From: Methanosarcinales archaeon
Lineage (GTDB): Archaea; Halobacteriota; Methanosarcinia; Methanosarcinales; Methanocomedenaceae
DNA: 5,296 nt
Direction: 5' to 3'
NCBI GenBank assembly: GCA_030666885.1
Contig: DAOUWY010000153.1
Coordinates: 1 to 5,296, forward strand
Below, in pieces: positions 1-5,296 of this stretch. The notes beneath the pieces were generated by a model. That model was not told where the DNA came from. It did not search any database and was given only the letters and a program-made list of their open reading frames with translations. Numbering within the stretch: the stretch's first letter is position 1; every line of letters starts with the position of its first letter. The translations under genes and the position numbers were made by a program.

Positions 1-51
1 AAACTCCTGTTTATGCTCCCGCAAAAGTTTCAATACTTGCTCCCTTTTCAT
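1..51 (-). CDS. Start of a probable minimal nucleotidyltransferase (MNT/MntA-like), cut by the window edge
   Basis: Only the first 17 codons are present, starting at an ATG at 51-49 and open to the window edge. They read MKREQVLKLLREHKQEF. A lysine/arginine-rich amphipathic helix of the form MKREEVLxxLREHKxEL is, as I know it, the usual opening of small MNT-type nucleotidyltransferases, in which a GSxARGE catalytic loop follows some 10-15 residues later. That loop would lie outside the window, so the family call rests on the opening helix alone. A G-run (58-63) lies 6 nt before the ATG and serves as Shine-Dalgarno. The gene begins 19 nt after the PIN stop, so it probably belongs to the same operon. 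MNT proteins normally pair with a small HEPN (DUF86-type) toxin, which they silence by AMPylation; such a partner would be expected just beyond the edge (inference). Confidence 0.55.
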   Translation of the reverse strand, partial: MKREQVLKLLREHKQEF

Positions 52-70
52 TTCTTTCCCCCCTTAAGTC

Positions 71-547
71 CTATCTTTTAAAAGTCCATCCCTCTTGTTC
101 CATAAAACCTTCCAAATTGGTGCATTGAACAGAAAAGTGTTTGCAGACATTGGGGATTTTTGCAGAATGATCTCTGAATACTTCAGTGGTTACTACCTGA
201 CAATTAAGTACCTTAGCGCGTGCGATTACAAACGGATCTGCGACTGGCTTGCCCTGAAGCCTTTCTTTATTTCGGATCATTGCTTGAAAATGCTGTACTT
301 TAAATATCTCACTTACAAACCGGAATTCTTCAATTGTGGGTTCTGAAAATAATTTATCTTTTTCTTCTTTTGCCCAACTTGTCAATGCATCTTCCCGAGA
401 GTTGATCTCATTGTAAACCTCCCTGACTGAAATAAGCTTTCCTTCTAAAACGAGATCATGAAAAAGTTCCCACAATGTAGGAAATCTTGCCGGATAATAA
501 TGCCTGAAAAGGTCAATAAGAGGACCAGTGTCAAAAACGTATTTCAT
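71..547 (-). CDS. DUF4411 family PIN-domain protein, putative ribonuclease toxin
   Basis: This 158-residue protein is a single PIN-like domain. PIN proteins are Mg2+-dependent ribonucleases, and small ones next to antitoxin genes are usually VapC-like toxins. The acidic positions expected in the fold are present: D6 in FDTGPLID at the end of strand 1, E43 in VREVYNEI, D104 in VADPFVIARAK, and E122 in VVTTEV on the late strand. The KIPNVCKHFSVQC stretch near residues 130-142 is typical of DUF4411 (PF14367) rather than of VapC. Length matches the family and nothing seems missing, so it is probably catalytically competent. The ATG at 547 is supported by AGGAG 8 nt upstream (within 555-560) and lies 4 nt after the ImmA stop, so the two are almost certainly co-transcribed. 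The toxin role and the RNA target are inferred; the domain call is firm. Confidence 0.9.
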   Translation of the reverse strand: MKYVFDTGPLIDLFRHYYPARFPTLWELFHDLVLEGKLISVREVYNEINSREDALTSWAKEEKDKLFSEPTIEEFRFVSEIFKVQHFQAMIRNKERLQGKPVADPFVIARAKVLNCQVVTTEVFRDHSAKIPNVCKHFSVQCTNLEGFMEQEGWTFKR

Positions 548-551
548 AGCA

Positions 552-1718
552 CTAGCTCCTGCTTAACAGATTATCCTCAAATTTAAGCACTTTAGCTTCC
601 TTTATTCCGAGATAGTCTGATAATTGCGATATCGAAATTACGCCTTGATAATATTTACTGAATGCTGTTTCAATATAGGGATTCCCCAGATATGTTTTTT
701 GAGTTCTGTAATAATCGCCACCGGAACTGGGTTTTTTATGCTTTAATGTTTCAGTTTCCCATTCTCGTATTTTTGATTCATAAAATGCCTGACCTACATA
801 ACCCAAATCAAGACATTTGCGCAGAATAACCTCACGACTAACGCTATACTTTTTTGCCAGACCAGACAGCAGATTGTCGTCTATACTCTTATTCCGTAAG
901 TGTTTTTGAACATCTTCACCAGGGACCAGAAATTCTCCTGCGAAGTTATTACAAAAAACTTCAATATACTTATTGTTCCCACTCATCCTCCCGACAAAAT
1001 CATCATGCCTTAAATCAACCCCTCCGGTCCTGAACAGAAGATGTGCAAGCTCATGAAAAAGTGTAAATATCTGACGGCTTTTTGCCTGGCTGTTATTGAT
1101 ATATATTATTGGAAAAACATTGTCATACAGACAAAAGCCTGAAAATTCGTCATCTTTGAATGCATCTTTAAAGATAAAAATCCCATGTTCTTCAAGCAAA
1201 TTGCGCCAATATTTTAACGCATCTTCATTTGATTTCAATGCATATTGTTCATTAAGACCGATGCCTAAATATTTACGCACATCTTTTGCCACATTGGACA
1301 CTGGATCAGAACTTTTTATTTCAAGATCAATACATATTTTCTGTTCTGCCGGGTTCACATTGTCATACAATTCTTTTAGATTCTCCCGCAATACCATTGC
1401 CTTACGAATCAGATAGAGCATTGTGGGCTCCATCAGGTCAATTTCCTGCTGGGGTAATGTACGAAAAGACTGCCTTGGAGTTTCTTCTTCAGGTGGTTCA
1501 GGAAAGAAAAATAAAGCCAGAGGCCGTTTGAATATTTTGTAGGCAAGTTTTTCCAGTTGAGGATATGATGGACTTGCATTGCCATTTTCCCAGTCCTGGA
1601 CCACTTCGGCCGTCACACGTTTACGCTTGATCTTGTCAACAACATCTTCTATGCTGTATCCAGCTGTTTCCCTTGCCCACCGCATAATATCAGGATTTAC
1701 AGGAATGGGTTCACTCAT
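552..1718 (-). CDS. XRE-family HTH / ImmA-IrrE-type zinc metallopeptidase
   Basis: This 388-residue protein has two recognised parts. Residues about 8-70 form an XRE-type helix-turn-helix (MRWARETAGYSIEDV, then VVQDWENGNASPSYPQLEKLA), expected to bind operator DNA. Residues about 165-270 form an ImmA/IrrE (COG2856) peptidase domain with the zinc motif HELAH at H222-E223-H226. The usual downstream glutamate and FA-x-x-x-L-x-P signature appear as E253 in IEVFCNNFAGEFLVP. The C-terminal part contains SGGDYYRTQKTYLG and a final helical SKYYQGVISISQLSDYLG segment, which I associate with family members encoded beside DUF4411 PIN genes. ImmA-type peptidases cleave repressors or antitoxins; fused to XRE they act as regulators and candidate antitoxins. 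The ATG overlaps the stop of the upstream gene (ATGA, 1715-1718), with GAGGTG 5 nt before it, so translation is likely coupled. Zn and DNA-binding motifs look intact. Whether it is an antitoxin, autoregulator or protease is not decided by sequence. Confidence 0.93.
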   Translation of the reverse strand: MSEPIPVNPDIMRWARETAGYSIEDVVDKIKRKRVTAEVVQDWENGNASPSYPQLEKLAYKIFKRPLALFFFPEPPEEETPRQSFRTLPQQEIDLMEPTMLYLIRKAMVLRENLKELYDNVNPAEQKICIDLEIKSSDPVSNVAKDVRKYLGIGLNEQYALKSNEDALKYWRNLLEEHGIFIFKDAFKDDEFSGFCLYDNVFPIIYINNSQAKSRQIFTLFHELAHLLFRTGGVDLRHDDFVGRMSGNNKYIEVFCNNFAGEFLVPGEDVQKHLRNKSIDDNLLSGLAKKYSVSREVILRKCLDLGYVGQAFYESKIREWETETLKHKKPSSGGDYYRTQKTYLGNPYIETAFSKYYQGVISISQLSDYLGIKEAKVLKFEDNLLSRS

Positions 1719-2011
1719 ACACTCACCTCAATAATTTTGTTCAGGCCCTTAACCTGCCGGCCCCGATCGTTTACATCGAACAGGGTCATCTGTTTGTATC
1801 GCTCTCTTGTTTCTTCTGAGCGCGGCTCATCCACTTGCTCGATTATCTGGAACGTCAGCGCCACATTGGTTACTTCCGCAGTCTTGCTGTTCCAGATAAG
1901 TTCTACCTCCCGGTCATCATCGAATAAGAGGAAACGGTATTTGTCAGGGAGGGGTTTCCCTGCTTCGATTAGTTTGATGGTATCTCTTTTTTCATTGTCG
2001 GTTAGGTTCAT
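1715..2011 (-). CDS. Truncated N-terminal domain of a type III-like site-specific DNA methyltransferase
   Basis: This 98-residue ORF reads like the first ~95 residues of a group of long site-specific (type III Mod-like) DNA methyltransferases. These open with a short helix, then KPLPDKYRFLLFDDDREVEL, then a WNxKTxEVTNVxLxFQxIEQVDEPR block, then a linker ending LFD..RGRQ.KG.TNKLIWGDN. Here the match runs through GRQVKG and LNKII, then stops after four more residues (EVSV), exactly where the catalytic SAM-binding part (DPPF-type motif and target-recognition domain) should begin. It therefore cannot methylate DNA. The ATG at 2011 has GGAG 6 nt upstream, and the stop overlaps the ImmA start, so it is probably still translated. 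It may be an inactive vestige left by a deletion, or a retained stand-alone domain that couples ImmA translation. The family assignment is from remembered family sequence, not a search. Confidence 0.72.
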   Translation of the reverse strand: MNLTDNEKRDTIKLIEAGKPLPDKYRFLLFDDDREVELIWNSKTAEVTNVALTFQIIEQVDEPRSEETRERYKQMTLFDVNDRGRQVKGLNKIIEVSV

Positions 2012-2076
2012 TTGAGACTCCGGTTTTCTGCTGACAATCCGCTATGAATGTAAGGTATTTCAAGAGGGGAAAGTTT

Positions 2077-2106
2077 GTTAATTCGAAATTTTTAATTTGA
2101 ATTAAC
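2077..2106. repeat. AT-rich perfect-arm hairpin
   Basis: The arms GTTAATTC (2077-2084) and GAATTAAC (2099-2106) are perfectly complementary. After a single bulged G at 2085, pairing continues for five more A/T pairs (2086-2090 with 2094-2098) to a TTT loop. It lies about 65 nt upstream of the methyltransferase-fragment start. It could be an operator dyad for the XRE protein, or simply part of the stem-loop cluster between the two transcription units. Confidence 0.45.
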
Positions 2107-2108
2107 GA

Positions 2109-2159
2109 CCCCGGATTGCTTCGCAAAATCTGGGGCATCTTTTGGATGCTCGGGATTTT
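2109..2159. terminator. GC-rich stem-loops downstream of the HEPN gene, possible terminator
   Basis: Two mutually exclusive folds are visible. In one, CCCCGGATT (2109-2117) pairs with AATCTGGGG (2127-2135), with one G-U on the plus strand or A-C mismatch on the minus strand. In the other, AAAATCTGGGGCATC (2125-2139) pairs with GATGCTCGGGATTTT (2145-2159) around a TTTTG loop. This second fold has one mismatch and two G-U pairs read as plus-strand RNA and three mismatches read as minus-strand RNA. It has A-tract and T-tract flanks like a bidirectional intrinsic terminator. The HEPN gene ends 9 nt upstream on the minus strand, so its transcript would reach this site first. There is no long uridine run, so termination is uncertain. 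Confidence 0.35.
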
Positions 2160-2178
2160 CTTAGAAATTAAAAATCCC
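2152..2178. repeat. Inverted repeat across the HEPN gene stop codon
   Basis: GGGATTTT (2152-2159) and AAAATCCC (2171-2178) are perfect 8-bp arms around an 11-nt loop that contains the TAA stop of the HEPN gene. The right arm is the coding sequence for the final Trp-Asp-Phe codons. It competes with the fold that uses 2125-2159. A role in transcript 3'-end stability is possible but unproved. Confidence 0.35.
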
Positions 2179-4159
2179 ATAAATCTAAGGTTTCATTATT
2201 TTTTAGTTTAACCATCATCCTTTCCATCTTCACTTTTTTTGATAATAATATTTTTTTATGAGTTTTTGTATTATCCATAACAAATTCATATAATATCGTA
2301 CGAAGAATATTTCCTGCGAACCTCTCCGCTTTTTCTATATAATAAGGTAATATAGTACTATCAAATCTAGCATTATGTACAATTAAATTTCTATACCTAT
2401 AAATAAGTAATAAATCATGTTTTGTTTGTTCGAGGCGTTCAATTATTTCATGATAGGCGAACTCATTGTCAGAATAAAATTTGTCCGCAAAAACTATTTT
2501 ATCTTTTATAATCTTATTGGGAACTAAATTTATCAAAGGTGGAATATTCTTAATGAATTTTTTCATATCGACTTTAATTACATCAATATGTGGCTGAAGA
2601 AAGCAAGCTTCAATGTTTTCCTTGGGTAACTCCAATAAATATCGAGTCTCTTCAGAATCACTTTGTGAAGAACTGATCAAATCGTGTAAATAAAAATATA
2701 AATCTTTACTGATGCGTCCAATAAAATCAATTAGCTCAATAGGAGGAATTAATTCCTCAACCAATGAAAACTTATTTTCATTTTTATTTGATGGAAGAAC
2801 AAGATTCCCAATTTGAGAATCTAAGGTTACAAGATTTTCAATAATTATCCAATAATTAAGTAATTTATCTTCAAGATTATTTGATTCAAATGCTTTCCGG
2901 TACCAATGCAAAGAATTTACTAATTTATCAGCTAAAAAGGACTTTTTCGTTTTATTATCAGACAACATTTGTTTAATATTAGTAAAATATTCATCATCAT
3001 CACTAAAAATTACCTTAAATTTCTCCAAGTTGTAAGAATTTATATTTTTAATATGTGGCATATTCTTTGAATCGTAACTAGTTCCAAATTCTTTGCCATT
3101 TTCATCGACAATTATCAACTCATCTGAATTAATTTTCAATGGAACTTCAGAATGTATATGGCATCTTAAAATATCTAATAACTTATCTATACTTTCGACA
3201 GCTAATAATTTAGCAGATTCCAAATCTCTATATTTTATTTTTACTGCTGCATTAATAAAAGAAGAATTATTTTCATTTCCAAAATATTTTAATTTGTTGA
3301 CATTAAAATCATTTGTTTCAGTTTTATCAACATAATTTTCTATTTTAGGTTTGTAAAAATTAACGTTTCCAACCTTTAAATCAACATTACCTTTTAAACC
3401 TTCAACTTTCAATATTGCATATCCTTCCGAAGGTTGTTCATCATAATAAAATTTTAACCTTTCGATTCTATCAGAAATACTTAGAGATTTTATTTCATGT
3501 TTTATTGCTTCGTTATAATCTTTTTTATTAAAATCTTCACCAGCCTGGAAATCTTCAGAATTTAAATTTAATGGAAATTTTGTAATTAATAATTCGTCAT
3601 CTTCATCTCCAATTGTTGTATACTTATCGAATAAGTTTGAAGGTAAATTTTTGACTGTATTTAAACTATAGCCAATTAAAATAAATTCCACTATCAAATT
3701 CTGAGAGATTAAGGAGATATTTTCTTCATCTTCTTGATTCCACGTTGAATTGATGAGCAAATCTTTGAGAAAATAACAGGATTGATTAAAATATAAATTT
3801 TCTTTAAATAATTCAGAGATGTCTTCACATAGTTGGAGAATATATTCAGGAGGGTGGTTTAATTGTAGTTCCTTAATTATTAAAGTAAAATCGGATTTAA
3901 AAAAATTTTTAATAATCGGATCCGAACTTAACATTTTTCCCATTTTTGTTATAAAAAAATTTTTATTACCTGAATTTCTTAATCTATTAAATCGAATTTC
4001 GTCTATTATATCCATTAAAAGAAGATTAGGATTTACCAAATTTAATCCATAAGAATCGTTATCAAAATTTTCAATCAAGTCTTCCCATAAATCTACCCAA
4101 TATTTAATTTTATTATTAATTTCCCCTTCTTCATAAGAATCCCATAAAAAAATATTCAT
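2168..4159 (-). CDS. Large Apea-like HEPN domain protein, candidate RNA-targeting defence effector
   Basis: This 663-residue soluble protein has no signal peptide or obvious membrane segment. Its C-terminal part resembles the Apea-like HEPN family. A helix with SLHWYRKAFESNNLEDKL and then NYWIIIENLV (about 416-444) matches the family's first conserved block (W-x-x-A, then W-x-x-x-E). The HEPN active motif RNLIVH (R590 to H595) sits in YRYRNLIVHNAR. An R-N-x3-H motif in HEPN folds is the usual metal-independent RNase active site, so endoribonuclease activity is inferred. Residues 1 to about 400 are acidic, Asn/Lys/Ile-rich and unrecognised; they could be the sensor or partner-binding part. Residues 630-663 form a basic tail. 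The ATG at 4159 is the first in frame and has AAGGAG (4171-4176) at a rather long 11-nt spacing. The gene is strikingly AT-rich (18% GC in 2221-2280), suggesting recent transfer. It has no clear partner gene, and the methyltransferase-fragment cluster begins 156 nt downstream. Confidence 0.82.
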   Translation of the reverse strand: MNIFLWDSYEEGEINNKIKYWVDLWEDLIENFDNDSYGLNLVNPNLLLMDIIDEIRFNRLRNSGNKNFFITKMGKMLSSDPIIKNFFKSDFTLIIKELQLNHPPEYILQLCEDISELFKENLYFNQSCYFLKDLLINSTWNQEDEENISLISQNLIVEFILIGYSLNTVKNLPSNLFDKYTTIGDEDDELLITKFPLNLNSEDFQAGEDFNKKDYNEAIKHEIKSLSISDRIERLKFYYDEQPSEGYAILKVEGLKGNVDLKVGNVNFYKPKIENYVDKTETNDFNVNKLKYFGNENNSSFINAAVKIKYRDLESAKLLAVESIDKLLDILRCHIHSEVPLKINSDELIIVDENGKEFGTSYDSKNMPHIKNINSYNLEKFKVIFSDDDEYFTNIKQMLSDNKTKKSFLADKLVNSLHWYRKAFESNNLEDKLLNYWIIIENLVTLDSQIGNLVLPSNKNENKFSLVEELIPPIELIDFIGRISKDLYFYLHDLISSSQSDSEETRYLLELPKENIEACFLQPHIDVIKVDMKKFIKNIPPLINLVPNKIIKDKIVFADKFYSDNEFAYHEIIERLEQTKHDLLLIYRYRNLIVHNARFDSTILPYYIEKAERFAGNILRTILYEFVMDNTKTHKKILLSKKVKMERMMVKLKNNETLDLWDF

Positions 4160-4205
4160 CTTAATTAGTACTCCTTGTCTAAATAATTTTTAAGATGTAG
4201 TGCTG

Positions 4206-4233
4206 ATCATATTTCTAATTGAAATATATTCAA
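4206..4233 (-). promoter_or_regulatory. Candidate promoter with dyad upstream of the HEPN gene
   Basis: Read on the minus strand, TTGAAT (4228-4233) and TATGAT (4206-4211) are separated by 16 bp, a fair sigma70-like match that would give a leader of about 40 nt before the ATG at 4159. The -35 box lies in a near-palindrome, TTGAA-n5-TTCAA (4219-4233), which could be an operator. If the host is an archaeon, the same ATATATT core could be a TATA element instead. In AT-rich DNA such matches arise by chance easily. Confidence 0.3.
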
Positions 4234-4569
4234 ACAACATAAATATTTTGTGTTAAACTATCTACATTTTTTTATATTTTTAAATGCGAGCATGAATCCC
4301 CCATCCCACAGTCACATATCCCGTACCTAAGAACCGTGGCCTTTAAATAACACTACGCATCACGATTTTGCATTTTGTCCGTCAACCCTAATGCAAGATT
4401 GCCATTCAACATATTCCATAAACTATACCTATTTCCAACCTTCTGCATCATAATTCAAATAAACCTTCTTGTATTTATTTCATTTGTTTTATTCCATAAA
4501 ATACTGAAAGATACAACTCCAATCCCCACTAACCCATCCCGCGCCTTAATCTCCCAGCTCTCCCACAAT
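4234..4569. other. Intergenic region without a supported gene
   Basis: This stretch separates the HEPN promoter from the SagB remnant. It has only short open stretches in any frame. On the minus strand, small runs such as LNGNLALGLTDKMQNRDA (ending about 4355) and GTGYVTVGWGIHARI (ending about 4283) stay open briefly and have protein-like composition, but I recognise neither. An 11-bp direct repeat, TATTCCATAAA, occurs at 4412-4422 and 4490-4500. No tRNA, CRISPR or insertion-sequence end is visible. Confidence 0.5.
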
Positions 4570-5082
4570 TCACAACTCGCCTCCCCCCACAGGCATAATA
4601 CACAGCGCCTGCTCATCACCAGCCATCTGCAACAGCTTCCCCACCTCCACTCGCCCATGCCGCATCCCCCGCTCACCATACTTCCGTGTCATCCGTTCAT
4701 ACACCGCAGCAAAAACCAGTACTGCCGCACCGCCTCAACACATTCCTGGTCAAGCGCAGCAGCACCCAGCTCAACACGCACATCTTCCCCGGCAACCTGC
4801 TCAGGTTCATGCCCCTGCGGCCCTTATATATTGATACCTGCTGGCAGACCGACCACATTTCCTGCAACCACATAGGCTCCGGGGGATAAAGCGCACCTGC
4901 TGAAGGGACAGCCTCGTATCCCATGGATATGTGATACCCGGTGCCGCCCGGAGCAATTGGGAAACCACGGTCGGCGTCAGCGCTCAATCTTTTTGGTTCC
5001 TTATTGACCTTCTTCATAGCAGGGCTTACTCAACTGGGATGCTGCCGGAGTGCCGGGTGTGTCAGGCGGGTGGCAGGAGACG
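4570..5082 (-). pseudogene. Decayed SagB-type dehydrogenase/nitroreductase gene
   Basis: SagB-type proteins are FMN-dependent dehydrogenases of the nitroreductase fold, some of which oxidise azolines in peptide natural products. Pieces of one lie in order on the minus strand but in shifting frames: a weak LLPP...DTPGTP-like start (about 5050-5082); LTPTVVSQLLRAAPGIT (about 4930-4980); GYEAVPSAGALYPPE (ending about 4877), the family hallmark; YVVAGNVVGLPAGI, then an in-frame TAA, then GPQGHEPEQVAGEDVRVEL and ALDQECVEAV (from 4874 to about 4724); and VLVFAAVYERMTRKYGERG with VEVGKLLQ, joined directly to GDEQALCIMPVG and a TGA (4722-4570). That last join lacks roughly 30 codons between the conserved EVGHxxQN block and the C-terminal IMPVG block. 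At least three frameshifts, a stop and the internal deletion show the gene is dead. The remnant is GC-rich (62% in 4741-4800), unlike the HEPN gene. Family call from remembered motifs. Confidence 0.83.
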
Positions 5083-5296
5083 ATAAAACGTACATGAAAT
5101 TCTTCGAATTACATGCACAAAAAGATGTAAGAACTCAAGGGAACTTTCATGCTAAATAATGAGGTTTATCTATAGTAAGTAACTTTATAATGAATGCAGA
5201 GTAAGAATTATAGAATTTCCTAAATGTAAATAACTGATTATAATCGAGAGAGAAAATTTGAAAATTATTGGTCAAATGTGGACAGACAGAACCATT
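5083..5296. other. Non-coding AT-rich end of window
   Basis: I see no convincing gene here. The region lies upstream of the SagB remnant and may contain its dead promoter; TTATAAAG on the minus strand (about 5183-5190) is TATA-like. A perfect 10-bp palindrome GATTATAATC lies at 5236-5245 and a short AATTC-TTC-GAATT dyad at 5098-5110. Neither has a partner feature that would assign it a role. Confidence 0.45.

Noticed and set aside
95..346. Plus-strand ORF antisense to the PIN gene
   Set aside because: It is a shadow frame of a well-supported gene, without an SD or recognisable domain.
1992..2180. Minus-strand 62-codon ORF between the HEPN gene and the methyltransferase fragment
   Set aside because: It begins inside the HEPN 3' end, runs through the stem-loop array, overlaps the start of the methyltransferase fragment and resembles no family; it is a chance frame.
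2168..4159. HEPN protein as the toxin partner of the MNT protein at the window edge
   Set aside because: HEPN/MNT pairs use small adjacent HEPN proteins; this one is large, of the Apea-like type, and separated from the MNT start by three genes and probably by a transcription boundary.
4375..4889. Plus-strand ORFs in the GC-rich block (4375-4875 and 4686-4889)
   Set aside because: They are His/Pro/Ser-rich antisense readings of the SagB remnant, with no SD and no family-like composition.
4455..5017. Minus-strand ORFs 4455-4679 and 4697-5017 as separate small genes
   Set aside because: Each catches one piece of the SagB remnant in one frame and then runs out of frame; the second contains PSAGALYP but loses similarity after PPE. 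They are fragments of one pseudogene.
1..5296. CRISPR array, tRNA or insertion sequence
   Set aside because: I found no regularly spaced repeats, no cloverleaf-like sequence with a TTCGA arm, and no transposase motif or terminal repeats on reading both strands.

Overview
The window is a compact accessory stretch of a prokaryotic chromosome in which every recognisable gene, intact or broken, reads on the minus strand. From upstream (right) to downstream (left) it holds: a decayed SagB-type nitroreductase gene (about 4570-5082); a promoter region; a large, very AT-rich gene for an Apea-like HEPN protein (2168-4159); an array of stem-loops (2077-2178); and a tight cluster of a truncated type III-like DNA methyltransferase N-terminus (1715-2011), an XRE/ImmA-type HTH-metallopeptidase (552-1718), a DUF4411 PIN-domain protein (71-547) and the first 17 codons of what looks like a minimal nucleotidyltransferase (1-51).

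The left-hand cluster behaves as one transcription unit. The methyltransferase fragment and ImmA gene overlap by ATGA, the PIN gene follows after 4 nt, the nucleotidyltransferase start follows 19 nt after the PIN stop, and each gene has its own Shine-Dalgarno sequence. XRE-ImmA plus PIN is a plausible toxin-antitoxin-like pair: a DNA-binding regulator/protease with a ribonuclease fold partner. As I recall, this pair often accompanies type III-like restriction-modification genes. Here the methyltransferase has lost all its catalytic part, so the cluster looks like the remains of a larger restriction island that kept its regulator/toxin part. The HEPN protein is a candidate RNA-targeting defence or abortive-infection effector and looks separately acquired: hand counts of sample lines give 18% GC (2221-2280), against 40% (361-420), 53% (1741-1800) and 62% (4741-4800) elsewhere.

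The organism cannot be fixed from this window. SD-led genes, SagB-type nitroreductase debris and long AT-rich gaps with gene remnants would fit a Methanosarcinales-like archaeon, but a bacterium is equally possible: a passable sigma70-like promoter can be read before the HEPN gene. The stretches at 4234-4569 and 5083-5296 hold no gene I can support.
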